A DNA stretch of 64,000 nucleotides from Phialophora verrucosa (taxonomy: Eukaryota; Ascomycota; Eurotiomycetes; Chaetothyriales; Herpotrichiellaceae). A model generated the notes under the pieces. That model searched no databases. It was not told the origin of the DNA and was given only the letters and a program-made list of their open reading frames with translations. The stretch spans positions 3,596,001-3,660,000 of the forward strand of contig MSED01000001.1 in assembly GCA_002099365.1 (NCBI GenBank), in the 5' to 3' direction. Both the position numbers and the translations under genes were made by a program. Below are positions 45,909 to 55,972 of this stretch, piece after piece (positions within the stretch are counted from its first letter, which is position 1; every line of letters starts with the position of its first letter).

Positions 45909-48041
45909 ATGGCCGACACCATGATGACTGACGCGCCTGCGATTGATTCCGACGCGCCCTTCTCACTTCGCCCTCGGTTCAAAATCTCCGATCTGCCCTT
46001 GGTCAAAGAGCAGCGCTCCACCATCGATGCGCTCCTCCTGAAATTCAAGAAACAAGGCGGCTATGACTCACTGCGGAAGCAAGTCTGGGCAAGCTACAAT
46101 ACGTCGGACGCGAAGACGGCGTTGACGGATCAGATCCACACCATTGCGGAGCAGGAGATTGAGAAGGACCCCAAGCTTTTGAGCAGGGAGAGGGGCAAGG
46201 CCGCTACGCTCATTCAAGGTGCAGTGGAGAGGAGTGGAATCTACACAGAGGTGGAGAGCCGCATCGATGTCGAAATCGCGAAGCATTTGAGCACGGTGTT
46301 GGATGCGGTGCGGGACATTCGACGGGGCGATGTAGGGCCCGAGGTTGCGGCGGAGGAGGAACAGAGGGGCGGCAAGAGCGATGCACAATACTCGCAAGAA
46401 ACGCAGAGCCGGGCCGCGGAAAGAGAGAAGAATAGGTCTCGGATGGAGCAGTTGCTACGCGAGACGGCGGAGCTGAAGGCCAAGATTAAGGCGCAGGAGG
46501 AGAAGAAGCGCAAGGAGGAAGAAGCCAAGCGTGAGGAGGAAGAGAGGAAAAAACGCGAGGCGGAGGCCGAAGAGCGGAGACTTGCTAGAGAGAAGAGAAG
46601 GAAGGAAGAGGCCGAAAAAGAGGCCGAACGCATCAAGGCTCGAGACGAACGACATAGGAAACGCGAAGAGGAGAGACGCGAGAGACACGTCCGATACGAA
46701 AAGGAGCGAGACAGGGAGCGGGACCGCGAAAGAGACCGAGATCGCGACCGTGGCCGTGACCGGGATCGTGACCGTGATCGTGACCGGGAGCGCAGTCGGG
46801 ATCGAGACCGTGAGAAGGATCGCAAACGAAGCACTGATCGCCGCGGTTCGATCGCGGAATTAACCACCGCGACTACCACTAAAGATGTGGCCCCAGCAGA
46901 CGAAAAGGATCTGGAAGCCACGGCGCTTGAGCTCCTCCTCAGCGAAGGCAAGAAAATGGCGGAAAAGGCTAAAGAACGACCTGCGTTTGATTTCGACAAG
47001 TCTGAACTGCACGACAGTTCTCGCAAATATGCTTCTACCTCGGATCGATATGTCAGAAGGACGAGAGACAAGTCGCGAGACAGCCACAGACGCCGAAGCA
47101 GATCTCGGGAACCCCGATCCTCCATTCAAGAAAGGGAGAAAGACAGGTCTCTTCCACCCCGCGATAGGAGGTCATCTGTCGTTCAAGAAAAGGAGAAGGC
47201 GAAGCCCGATACCCCTCGGGCTAGAAGCCCAAGCAGAGATCGTGAGGAGGGCGAGGCACGCAGTCGCCAGGATTCTCCATCACCAACCCAAGAAAAACGA
47301 ACAGCCCGGGAAACTCGGGACAGGAGACCTCGCTCCGCCTCCCCATTGGGCATCGACCGGTACGTCCCGGGTGGCGGGGTCCATCGGACTGCGGAAGAGC
47401 GCGAGCGGGATCGGCAGAGGCGTCACCTCAGAGACGCGGATAAGGACTCCCGGCGAAAATACGACAGTCATCGGGGTGACCGAGATGAACGTGATAAAGA
47501 TAAGGACCGTGACAAGGATCGAGTCGAGACAGACCGCGATCGAGACCGCGATCGAGGCACTCGTGAACGGGACAGTCGTAGAGACCGAAGCCGCGAACGG
47601 GATAGGTCTCGAGATCGCGACAGGGACAGATATCGAGAGCGAGATCGGGGCGACCGTGAACGTGATCGGGGCGACCGCGACCGCGACCGTGAGCGTGAAA
47701 GAAAAAGGTCTCCCTCTCGGGATCGAGATCGAGATCGTGACCGCGACCGTGACCGTGACCGTGACCGGGAACGGGAACGGGACAGGAGAGATCGAAGCCG
47801 CCGCCGCGATGATCGAAGAGACGACAGACGAGACGATCGAAGGGATGACCGGAAGGACGAACGTCGTGATGATCGAAGAGCCGATAGGAAAGATGATCGC
47901 CATGATGACCGAAGAGATGACAGGAAAGATGACCGCCGTGACGATCGCCGCGACGACCGCAGACGCGACCGAGACCGAGGTGGCGATACTGCTCGAGACC
48001 GTGATTCTATCAAGATTGATCGATATGTCCCCGGTCGATGA
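45909..48041 (+). CDS. SHG1: COMPASS component Shg1 domain protein with long RD-rich tail
   Basis: Single exon, 710 residues. Residues about 37-125 (KKQGGYDSLRKQVWASYNTS through YTEVESRIDVEIAKHL) match the Shg1/BOD1 domain found in the Set1 histone H3K4 methyltransferase complex. A coiled, Lys/Glu-rich segment (about 165-255) follows. The rest is dominated by Arg/Asp/Glu dipeptides with Ser/Pro islands, including RDRD-type runs at about 270-310 and 540-690, resembling charged spliceosome and transcription-coupling tails. The protein is several times longer than yeast Shg1, the extra length being low complexity. The sequence GIDRYVPG near 480 recurs as IKIDRYVPGR at the end, an internal repeat. 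Confidence 0.88.
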   Translation: MADTMMTDAPAIDSDAPFSLRPRFKISDLPLVKEQRSTIDALLLKFKKQGGYDSLRKQVWASYNTSDAKTALTDQIHTIAEQEIEKDPKLLSRERGKAATLIQGAVERSGIYTEVESRIDVEIAKHLSTVLDAVRDIRRGDVGPEVAAEEEQRGGKSDAQYSQETQSRAAEREKNRSRMEQLLRETAELKAKIKAQEEKKRKEEEAKREEEERKKREAEAEERRLAREKRRKEEAEKEAERIKARDERHRKREEERRERHVRYEKERDRERDRERDRDRDRGRDRDRDRDRDRERSRDRDREKDRKRSTDRRGSIAELTTATTTKDVAPADEKDLEATALELLLSEGKKMAEKAKERPAFDFDKSELHDSSRKYASTSDRYVRRTRDKSRDSHRRRSRSREPRSSIQEREKDRSLPPRDRRSSVVQEKEKAKPDTPRARSPSRDREEGEARSRQDSPSPTQEKRTARETRDRRPRSASPLGIDRYVPGGGVHRTAEERERDRQRRHLRDADKDSRRKYDSHRGDRDERDKDKDRDKDRVETDRDRDRDRGTRERDSRRDRSRERDRSRDRDRDRYRERDRGDRERDRGDRDRDRERERKRSPSRDRDRDRDRDRDRDRDRERERDRRDRSRRRDDRRDDRRDDRRDDRKDERRDDRRADRKDDRHDDRRDDRKDDRRDDRRDDRRRDRDRGGDTARDRDSIKIDRYVPGR
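46695..46830. repeat. Six-base periodic repeat encoding RD/RE dipeptides
   Basis: Within SHG1, repeated CGTGAC/CGGGAT-type hexamers encode alternating arginine and acidic residues. Third positions vary, so it is maintained at protein level. Confidence 0.85.
47490..48000. repeat. Second RD/DDR hexamer-repeat block in SHG1
   Basis: A longer block of the same periodicity encodes RDRDRD then DDRRDD-type units. It opens long stop-free frames on the plus strand in another frame and on the minus strand, which are artefacts of the repeat. Confidence 0.85.
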
Positions 48042-48121
48042 AGAGTCGCTCTTCCCTCCTAACATTCGCCAGGGCGCTGTTGTTGGGAATAATCAGGACC
48101 AACATCGAAGACGCAGGCATC

Positions 48122-49198
48122 TCATCCCACGGTCACTGCCCGTATCGGTCCCGGTCGACCCATCACTGTCGCGCCTACCGCCGACGAAGAAGACTGCAAT
48201 GGGCCCATCATCTGCATCTGCACCTGCAACTGCTGTCGACTTGGCATCATCTGCACGCCCATGCCACCGGCAGACCCAATCTTATCGGCATGTCTTCGAT
48301 AGTTGAAATCGGCGCTCGATTTCGGTCTCAGATCCGACGACAGGCCACCGAGGATGGCTCGTTCCAACAAGAGAATACTCCGAGGGTTGTCCCCTTGCTT
48401 GGTCCAGATCGAAATATGCGTAAAGTTCGCCCTAGGCGAGAAGGACACGCCGAGGATATGATCCCTTTCTGGTAGATAGAGTCAATAGACGCCGTTTTCA
48501 TTCTGTGAGAGGCGCAGCGGAAATGAGAAGCAAAAAGAAAATTGTCAAAACCAGACCAGACTAGACCTACCCTGAGCTATCACACTCTGCAACTCACCCC
48601 CCAAACACAGCAGACACACCTCTTCCCAAGTCCTCACATCGTTCCTCCTCCCATCCTGTCCTTGGCCGTCCTCTCGCGCATCTGCATCCGTAGCTGATTC
48701 GGCTCTCACGCGGATCAACCACCTCCCTCCCCGCCTATTCTCCTCATCCTCCCACAGGGGCCTCACTCCCGCGCGGAAAATGTGAATACTATCGCCCCGC
48801 CGGATGGACGTCCACGGCAAGTTGTTGAAGACGCGGTAAAAGGCCGCGATGTCCGCGACGTTTTCGACCAGCAGACTCAACTGATATGCGTCGATGAGGG
48901 GGAGGGGCTGGGAAAACGGGCGCGCTGCTGGTGGTGGTTGAGGGTGGCTCGACTTGGAATGCCATACCCACCAGAGGTATTGGAAGGGAAGGGGCCTCAG
49001 TTTTGTGATTAGGAGTTTGTGTAGTGACGAGGAGCGCCGGGGGAGCCCAGGCCGGGAGGAAGACTCTGATTTGGGAGGCTTGCTGTTGGTGGTGGTCGTG
49101 GCCGACACGGGCAGTGAGGAAGTGGTGACGGGAGCGTGGACCATTGTGCTCCTTGATGTTGTTGGCGTTGTCGTCGCTCTGGTTAGTGTCGAAGACAT
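48122..49198 (-). CDS. eIF4E-family cap-binding protein
   Basis: Two exons, 48571-49198 and 48122-48468 (intron 102 nt), 324 residues. The start is Thr/Ser-rich and disordered. The eIF4E fold begins PFQYLWWVWHSKS (first cap tryptophan), continues through the VADIAAFYRVFNNLPW helix (the eIF4G/4E-BP binding face) and has WEDEENRRGGRW carrying the second cap-stacking tryptophan and the conserved glutamate. After the intron come RDHILGVSFSPRANFTHISI and a C-terminal extension rich in Met/Gln/Ser not found in canonical eIF4E. The FYRVFNNL-type helix and extended ends suggest a class II (4EHP/nCBP-like) or other divergent eIF4E, not the main initiation factor. Intron choice is set by frame: any shorter version meets a stop. 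Confidence 0.87.
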
Positions 49199-50732
49199 TG
49201 AATAATCCCCAAAGACGATTGAATACGTCGTCTCAAGCTCGAGGTCGAGAAACGACGACCAAAATGAATGATCAATCAGTTAGTTAACAACTATAGGATA
49301 ACAAACTAGCCATGTGAAACTACAGTTCTGCAGTAATTCACCGGCGATGTGAGTCTCAAATACACCGTCAACTTTAATCTTTCATCGTCCGTCATCCTTC
49401 ACCATCTCTTCCAAACGTGCCTGACCGACCGGCCGACCAGGTCACATTCGTCATCAACCCATCCTTGCATGAGCGTGTGTCGTCCAAGCGATACGCCACT
49501 ACCGGGTACACGTACTTCCTAAGCACTACGTCCTACATACGTCCTGCAGAAGCTAGGATCGCTAAGGACGACCCTCTCTGTTTCGAACCACATGAAACAC
49601 GACCGCCCGCGTGACTGTGGAGTCTTGTTGTCGTGCACGGCGTGTCGTGCATTGGTGCGAGTGTTCTACGCGCCGGCCGGGCGGTTGACATTGTCGAGAT
49701 ATTGAGGGTCATTGGTTGGGGATGGAGGCGGTCCCGGGCGCGCGAGGCTGCGGCGGTTAGGGGCCCCTCGGGACTGGACTGACATACTGCAGCACCACTG
49801 GCAACTCGGACAACTTGAGAGGGATCTTGCAGGCTGGAAACGACCCATCGGCCTGCTCCCGTCATTTTCGTTCGTAGGGCATGCGTTTCCTGGCTTTTCG
49901 TTCCAATTTCGATTTGGTTTTCGACTTGAGTTTGGGACTTTGGTTTCGGATTCGGATTCAGAGTTCAGATTCGTGGTTGCGGCGGCGGGCCGTTGAGGCG
50001 GTGGGTAGGCTGTTTGTTCGTTCGTTCGCTCATGTTGCCTAGGCCTGTTCGGTACTGCAGGTGGCCGGCCAGCCGGTCGGTTCGCTGGTATTTCGAACAG
50101 ATATAGTAAATTAGTGACTATGGAAGGACAAGCGCAAGCGAAACACTAACACTCTGTAGGGACAACAATTGCAGGCGGTTTTCCGGTCGGTGACACGGCT
50201 GTTATTAGCATGTTTTTGTCGACCTGTGCGTAGTGTAGATGGGCTGGTTGTGATAGCGAGGATCCAGTGTGTACAGTCATTAATGCGTCCCGTACTCCGT
50301 ATTCGCACCCTCCTGCTTGTGAAAGACGGGCTTCCGCTTTCCATTCACTTTTTGAATTTGGCTGGCCAGAAGATCGGATGGGGACGTAATACCGTTCCTG
50401 GTACGCACGCATTCTGGACCGAAAATGTCTATACACATCTATAACGTATGTATGATGTGATGTCCTTCAAAAGGGGAGGAGGCCCGTAGGGTAGCTTCTG
50501 TGATCCTCGCATCAAGAGGGACAGTGGGAGACAGAACTAGAACCAGAACCAGAACCAGACCGTCCGTACATTCGACTTGCGAGGGAAAGCATGAAAGAGT
50601 ATATTCGTTGTGCTTGAGCCGTGGCTGGAATAGACGACCAGTCTCTTCTCCTAATGGTTCTCCCATCTTCCACAGGGACGAATCGGGTATCAGATATCAT
50701 TCAGCGGCCTTAGCATCAACCATAACTACTTT
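49199..50732. other. Intergenic, 1.5 kb, eIF4E promoter and MFS 3' flank
   Basis: Both neighbours are minus-strand. Contains short simple repeats, among them a TTCGTTCGTTCG run near 50013-50026 and an AGAACC-type repeat at 50534-50559. No gene or RNA recognised. Confidence 0.5.
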
Positions 50733-52439
50733 CTACGCCCCTAGGACTACCACCGGGTTGATAGCCGTTGCACCTTTCGCTATAGCCTCGTCTCCCTTGA
50801 CGACCACTTCCGTGGGTGTCGACGCTTGACTCTCGACCTCGGCCGTCTCCTCCACCGTACGGCCAATTGTCCCTCTTTTCCTTCCCCTCTTCTCTAACCA
50901 CGCAATAAGCCCGATCAGCGGTATCGTGCACGCCCCCGTGATCAAACTGGCTACATATCCTTTGTGGTAATTCGGGGCATCAGTGGCGGGATAGAAGATC
51001 AACGGCCACCAGCTCACAAAGGCAAAGTCGAACGAATTCATGAACCCAGTGGTGATGGCTCGCAGTTGCACGTCGTGCGACGTCAGGTCCGCCATCCATG
51101 AGTACCAGAGCGCTTGGGGCGCGTAGGTCGTGCCCATGAGATAGAAGGCGAAGAAATACCCGGCCGTGGAAGGGTCGGAGACAAGGATGGCGCTGCCGAT
51201 GACGAACGTGAAGCCTATACAAAGAGACGCTTGCCACCGGGAGCCGATCTTGTCCGAGACGGCGGCGTAGATGAACGTGGCGACGATGCCGGTTGCGTAG
51301 CATGCGGTGGGATAGTTGTTCTGCTGGACGAGTGTGTAGCCTCGGGAGGCCAACCAGAAGGCCATGACGTTGTTTTGGAGCATCTGCACAGAGAGGGAGT
51401 AGACTGGCCTGAGTGTCAGTGGGATGCTCGCGCGGAATGAGGGGAGAGACAAGCGAATGCGTACGCATGAAGATGGTGGGAAGGAGCCAGAATTGCCAGC
51501 TGAGAAGAACTCGCCGGAAGACGGTCAGGTCCCAGGCATGCTTCCTGCTGAAGCCCAGTCTCGTCGCTGCGTGCTCCTTCTCTTCCTTGGACAGGAACCA
51601 AGCTCGTCGGTGGGAAGGCAGGTCGGGAATGGCGAACCAACCTTGCACATGTCAGCCAATTACATGTCCTAGAGACGTCGACGACAAGGTCTTACCAAAC
51701 AAAGCAACAGGGATGGTGGTGCATGCCACGACGATAAAGATCAATCGCCACGCCGGTAGCCCAGAGTGTTTCCCTTCCAGAGAACTGAGCAAACCGGCTT
51801 GGATCCATCCTCCCGCCATGTTACCAATATTGCCGAAGCCGCAGAAAACGGCTGCCCGCTCGCCCAATTCCGATTGTCGGTACCAGGAGGCGTAGATAAA
51901 ATGGGCGCCAACACTGCGAGAGCATCAGTGACACGCTCGACACATACCGAGTCTGGAGACTGCACGGACTAGCAAATTGCTGAGAGCGCCCCCTCAAACG
52001 CATTGAGGATAAACACCTGGTAAACATGCTCAACCCGGAAAGTCACCAGCGTCAAGATTGACCAGAGCGTATTTGCTGCGACAAAGACATATCGTGGAGG
52101 CGCAATGGTCAATAGCGACGTAGATGGCATTTGAAACACGGCATATGTGACGATATAGATGGTGTTCATGTAGTTGTAGTCCTTGCCGTGGAAATGGAGC
52201 GCTTCGCCCATCCCGCTGATGTAGGCCGTGCTGTAGCTCGCACGGTTGATGCCGAAAAGAAACCATATCAGGGAGAAGTAGATCAGGACGGTGAAGTCGA
52301 GTTTGATCAGCAGGGATCTTTCCACACCCGGAGGACCCCAGATTGCGGTCTTGATTTTGGACAGAGCCATGGCTGGTTGAGGAGTTGAAGGACTTGGACT
52401 TGGAGGCCAAAGAAGAGGGACAGATTCATCGGCCGACAT
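50733..52439 (-). CDS. MFS transporter of the Dal5/allantoate permease (ACS) family
   Basis: Four exons: 51970-52439, 51696-51913, 51465-51641, 50733-51403 (introns 56, 54, 61 nt), 511 residues. The N-terminus is Pro/Ser-rich; 12 hydrophobic helices follow, with FSLIWFLFGINRASYSTAYI (TM1 region), the VFQMPSTSLL and LNAFEGALS segments, then SWYRQSELGERAAVF and GTTYAPQALWYSWMADL, all in the family positions. Relatives import allantoate, pantothenate, vitamin H or carboxylates by proton symport; the substrate here is not inferable. The first intron uses the weak donor GTCCGT; its first G would otherwise complete a TAG stop, so splicing is needed for a full product. Confidence 0.88.
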
Positions 52440-53164
52440 GATGAAGGTGACGATCCCCAGGACTACGACTAATTATCTGTAACCTTGTGGACGTCGCACC
52501 GGGATGATAGACAACATCGCTATGCAGATGGTGCCATCAAGAGAGGCCTCTCAATGGAGGGGCGGTGTCGGCTACGCAGATGGTGCAATCGTAAGGCCGG
52601 AGGAGTCATAACAAGCTTTGCTGCGACGGAGGATCTGATTGCGGATGCTGTTCCTGTATTGGCAGCTCCGTGGTAATTCATCCATCCTACAGGATGCTTG
52701 CCCGTTTGCACCTCAAGGCCTCGGGCATGTCCGTGAACGCGGCTGGTAGGCTTGTTCAGGCGGAGGCAGCTCTGCAACTTTGACTGCACCTCGCCTGAAT
52801 GGGAGAAAGCGAATTGCGTTTGTCGGCAAGGTTCTGATGGGCGCAGGGAATGCCAGGTTCAGCAATTGTTACAAGTAATTAAATAGTCGCGGTCTTGAGA
52901 GGTCGCGAGTGTAATACGAACTTGCCGCTTCAAGATACCAGCAATCAGCGCACATGACAAACGAGGGCGGGCGACTGTCTGCCGTTCTTGCAAGATGCAG
53001 TAAGTTGAGATCCATGCACTCGAGGTCAAAATGACCATCGGATGCCGAGCTGAGATACGGACGCCTCGTTGCATTGTGAACTGGCTGGGGACCCCGTGGT
53101 CCCTCATAAGAACACCCAGGATATGCAATCACAAGCATGTCCTTGACGCTTTGGCAACTCTTCA
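52440..53164. other. Intergenic, MFS promoter and dipeptidase 3' flank
   Basis: No coding signal; both neighbours are minus-strand. Confidence 0.5.
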
Positions 53165-54565
53165 TCACAACTCATCGTGGCGCAGTTGCATCTTTTCCAC
53201 CTTCTCCTTCACGTCTCGGGGCCAGTACACTTGTTCACCTCCACCTCCCCACTTTGTTGAAGGGAGGTCTTTTCTCTTTTCCCAAATTGCAGATGAAGGC
53301 AACTGTCCCTTTAACTTTTCACTGACCGCATCCACCTCGTCCATGATTCTCATCAAATTACCACCCAGGACACCGCGCATCTCTTCTGGTGTCCAGCCTC
53401 GGGACAGAAGTTCCGCGACCTACCTATGTCAGCAGAGGGAGCGTATGATGCAGAGAGACTTACTATGTTCGGATACTTGGTGGCATCTTCCAGCCCATCG
53501 ACCGTGATCCACATCCCGTCAAAGTCAGAGGCTATACCCACACGACTCCTCCCGACAATGCTGGCGATATGCTCAATGTGATCGGCAACACGAGAGACGT
53601 TCGCGCCGGGATTGGGGCCAATGAATGGCGGGAAGAAGATGGACTGAATGACACCGTCTTTCTGTCCTGGCCCATCACCGATCAATCTGAGAATTTCATC
53701 CGGAACATTGCGCGGATGGTCCCAGAGTGCCCGAGCGCCGGCGTGCGTCCAGACCACCGGTGCCTCGGAAAGGGCAATGGCCTGTCTCATAGTCGGGACA
53801 GTCGTATGGGAAAGATCCACCATGATACCAACACGGTTCAGTTCTCCGACAAGCTCTTTTCCCAGTTCTGTCAACCCATTGCCCTCGTGCGCCTGGGCTA
53901 TAGGAGTCCCGGGCCCGGCAGACGAAGCGAACGAACTATGACAGGTATGTGTCAATGTCAAATAGCGGACTCCAAGTTGAGCGAATACACGAAGCACGCC
54001 CAGGGAGTTACCCAGGACATGGGTGCCTTCCATGCCGATGAGTGACGCGATCTTGCCCGCTCGGAAAGCATCCCAAACCTCGGCCGATGACCTGGCGTAC
54101 TGTAGATCCCCGGGATGCTGTGCAATCATGTTCTGGATGATATCGAGCATCTCCATCGCGTCGCGAAGGTGGTTCGTCGGCGTGTTGAAATCCGGTCCGG
54201 GATCTTCGTCCACCACATCATAACAGGGAGCCCAGACGGTCCAGAACGCTCCGCCCAAACGGCCTTGCCTCATTCTCGGAATGTCAACATGGCCAGGGAA
54301 GGAGCCGTTGAGCTGAGGGAGGGCATCCAGTGGTCGTCGGTCTGTATTGACAGTCAAACGTGTCTCATAGTAGAAAGTGGCATTAACGCTGTTAATTACT
54401 CAGACTTCTGATAATTTGCGGCAGATCAATGTGCGTGTCGAGCAGAGGACTTTCTTCCATCAACTTGACGGCCTGGTCCAGGAAGCTACCAGCATCACTG
54501 GCACTTTCCGCAGAGGCAACGAAGCCGAAGATAAGCAGCAAAGCTGCGGGTAGCATCTTGAACAT
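53165..54565 (-). CDS. Membrane dipeptidase (peptidase M19) with signal peptide and HDEL tail
   Basis: Three exons: 54400-54565, 53464-54341, 53165-53419 (introns 58 and 44 nt), 432 residues. M19 enzymes are dizinc dipeptidases. The start MFKMLPAALLLIFGFVASAE is a signal peptide. Metal ligands are present: His and Asp in DTHIDLP, the bridging Glu in LIGMEGTHVLG, His in VDLSHTTVPTM, His in WTHAGARALWDHPRN and Asp in GIASDFDGMW. The C-terminal part is a charged tail that ends exactly in RHDEL before the stop. HDEL is the fungal ER-retention signal, so the mature enzyme is predicted to reside in the ER lumen and not at the surface, where most GPI-linked homologues go. Confidence 0.92.
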
Positions 54566-55297
54566 CGCGTACACACAAGGAGGGAGGCTTTGGGAGCGCA
54601 CCCACAGATACTGTAGCGTTGATATCGAAGTTAAGAGGGAATATCCGCTTTAAAAAGGCGCCTGCAGAGGTTGGACTGGAGTAGAGTTTGCGTTCATCTA
54701 CGGGTGTCTTATCGGCGAGAATTCCGTCCGTCAAGGCCAAAACTGTCTCCGGGGATGACCTTGTGGAAGTGGGAGCTTGTCGTCCGCCTTTTTTTGGTTC
54801 AGGTTCAGTTCCCCCACTCCTTCTCTTATGGACACGCCGGGTCCGGATGGTATTTATCCATTCTGACTTTGTGGTGGTCTAGTTTACCTTGGATGATCCG
54901 AAGGCCACTTAAACCGCCATGCATGGCGTATTCGCTTTCCGACAGGCGTTTATGTCCGTATTACTAATCGCGCAGACGGGAGACGTCTGTAACTTCGAAG
55001 ATTCAGGATTCAAGTCGCCTAGGGTTTCTCGATAGTCGTCAGGGCCGGTTCGTGATGGTGCTTTGGTACGGAGGATCCTAGCCTCGAAACAATATTCTAC
55101 CCCGACCACATCAAGGATGTTCTTGCGCCTTATGACAAGCTTAGCAACGGACTGGTTAATTAGTCGCAAAGCTAATTGAAGGAATGTCAAGAATAAAACA
55201 TCGAGAGCTTCGACTTTGAGAACCACAAAGTTCCATCCCAAGCCCTTCGAATTTAGAGCGCAGCAAATCGCCCGTGAAAGTCGCCCGTCGCACGTAA
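54566..55297. other. Divergent promoter region of the dipeptidase and GNAT genes
   Basis: Both genes read outward. No coding signal. Confidence 0.5.
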
Positions 55298-55972
55298 ATG
55301 GCCTCATCGCATCTCACTCTCCGCGTCCTCACGGCGCCAGAGCTGTGGAGCGATGCCGTCCTCGTCCCAACCTGCACGTTGATCAACGAATCCTACAGGG
55401 GGCGCGAATCTGAGGGTCTTCTGGACCGGTATCCCAGCGCGGAAGACTTTGCGCGCGACCTCGATGCAGACGGCCTGTGTGCGGTGATCCAGGACAGCCG
55501 GCACGAGAACCTGCCCGTTGCCGTGGCGGTGGCGAAGCGGTGGAAAGGACGACGGAAGTACGACGACGATGACGACCGCGCCACTGCCCCTGACGCCGGA
55601 ACGCGAGATTGGGAGATCGGCCCCGCCGCGTCGCGCAGCTTGCCTGAATATCGCGGCCGCGGGCTCGTCGAGCGGTGCTTGCAGGGTCTATCGGCACGGT
55701 TGGTCGCGCAGGTCACGGACGGGCCGGTTCGGCTGTGGGTCAAGGTGGTGGAAGAGCTCTACGCAGCGTACTGGGCGCGCAAGGGCTTTGTGCAGTGCGG
55801 GGCGAGCTACGTGATCCCCGTGGGAGAGTGGCATCGCGATCGAGCTTACACGTTGGTGGATATGGTGAAGGAGATATCGAGAAGTGCTGATGATGCGGGT
55901 AACGCTGGCTCGCGCCTAGAGATGCCTAGGAGTGGCATCACAGAGCCCAGCGCTTCAGGACTGGCGAAATGA
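55298..55972 (+). CDS. GNAT-family N-acetyltransferase-like protein
   Basis: Single exon, 224 residues. The N-terminal half has the GNAT opening (LTLRVLTAPELW, CTLINESYRGRE) and a substrate-side loop. The acetyl-CoA region is represented by SLPEYRGRGLVERCLQGLS, fitting the RGxGxG/A phosphate loop in degenerate form, followed by VRLWVKVVEELYAAYWARKG and a FVQCGAS strand, the usual GNAT end. An Asp-rich insertion (YDDDDDR) interrupts the centre. The acceptor substrate is unknown. The gene is GC-rich and intron-free. Confidence 0.78.
   Translation: MASSHLTLRVLTAPELWSDAVLVPTCTLINESYRGRESEGLLDRYPSAEDFARDLDADGLCAVIQDSRHENLPVAVAVAKRWKGRRKYDDDDDRATAPDAGTRDWEIGPAASRSLPEYRGRGLVERCLQGLSARLVAQVTDGPVRLWVKVVEELYAAYWARKGFVQCGASYVIPVGEWHRDRAYTLVDMVKEISRSADDAGNAGSRLEMPRSGITEPSASGLAK

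Noticed and set aside
46241..48065. Minus-strand frames of 181-294 codons opposite SHG1
   Set aside because: Ser/Arg- or Val/Ile-rich translations of the reverse complement of the hexamer repeat; no start context, domain or splice signal.
46885..48306. 473-codon plus-strand frame overlapping SHG1 and the eIF4E 3' end
   Set aside because: It lies in a different frame from the Shg1 domain protein and owes its length to the RD-hexamer repeat; its composition (Ile/Thr/Glu/Arg-rich) matches a frame shift of that repeat.
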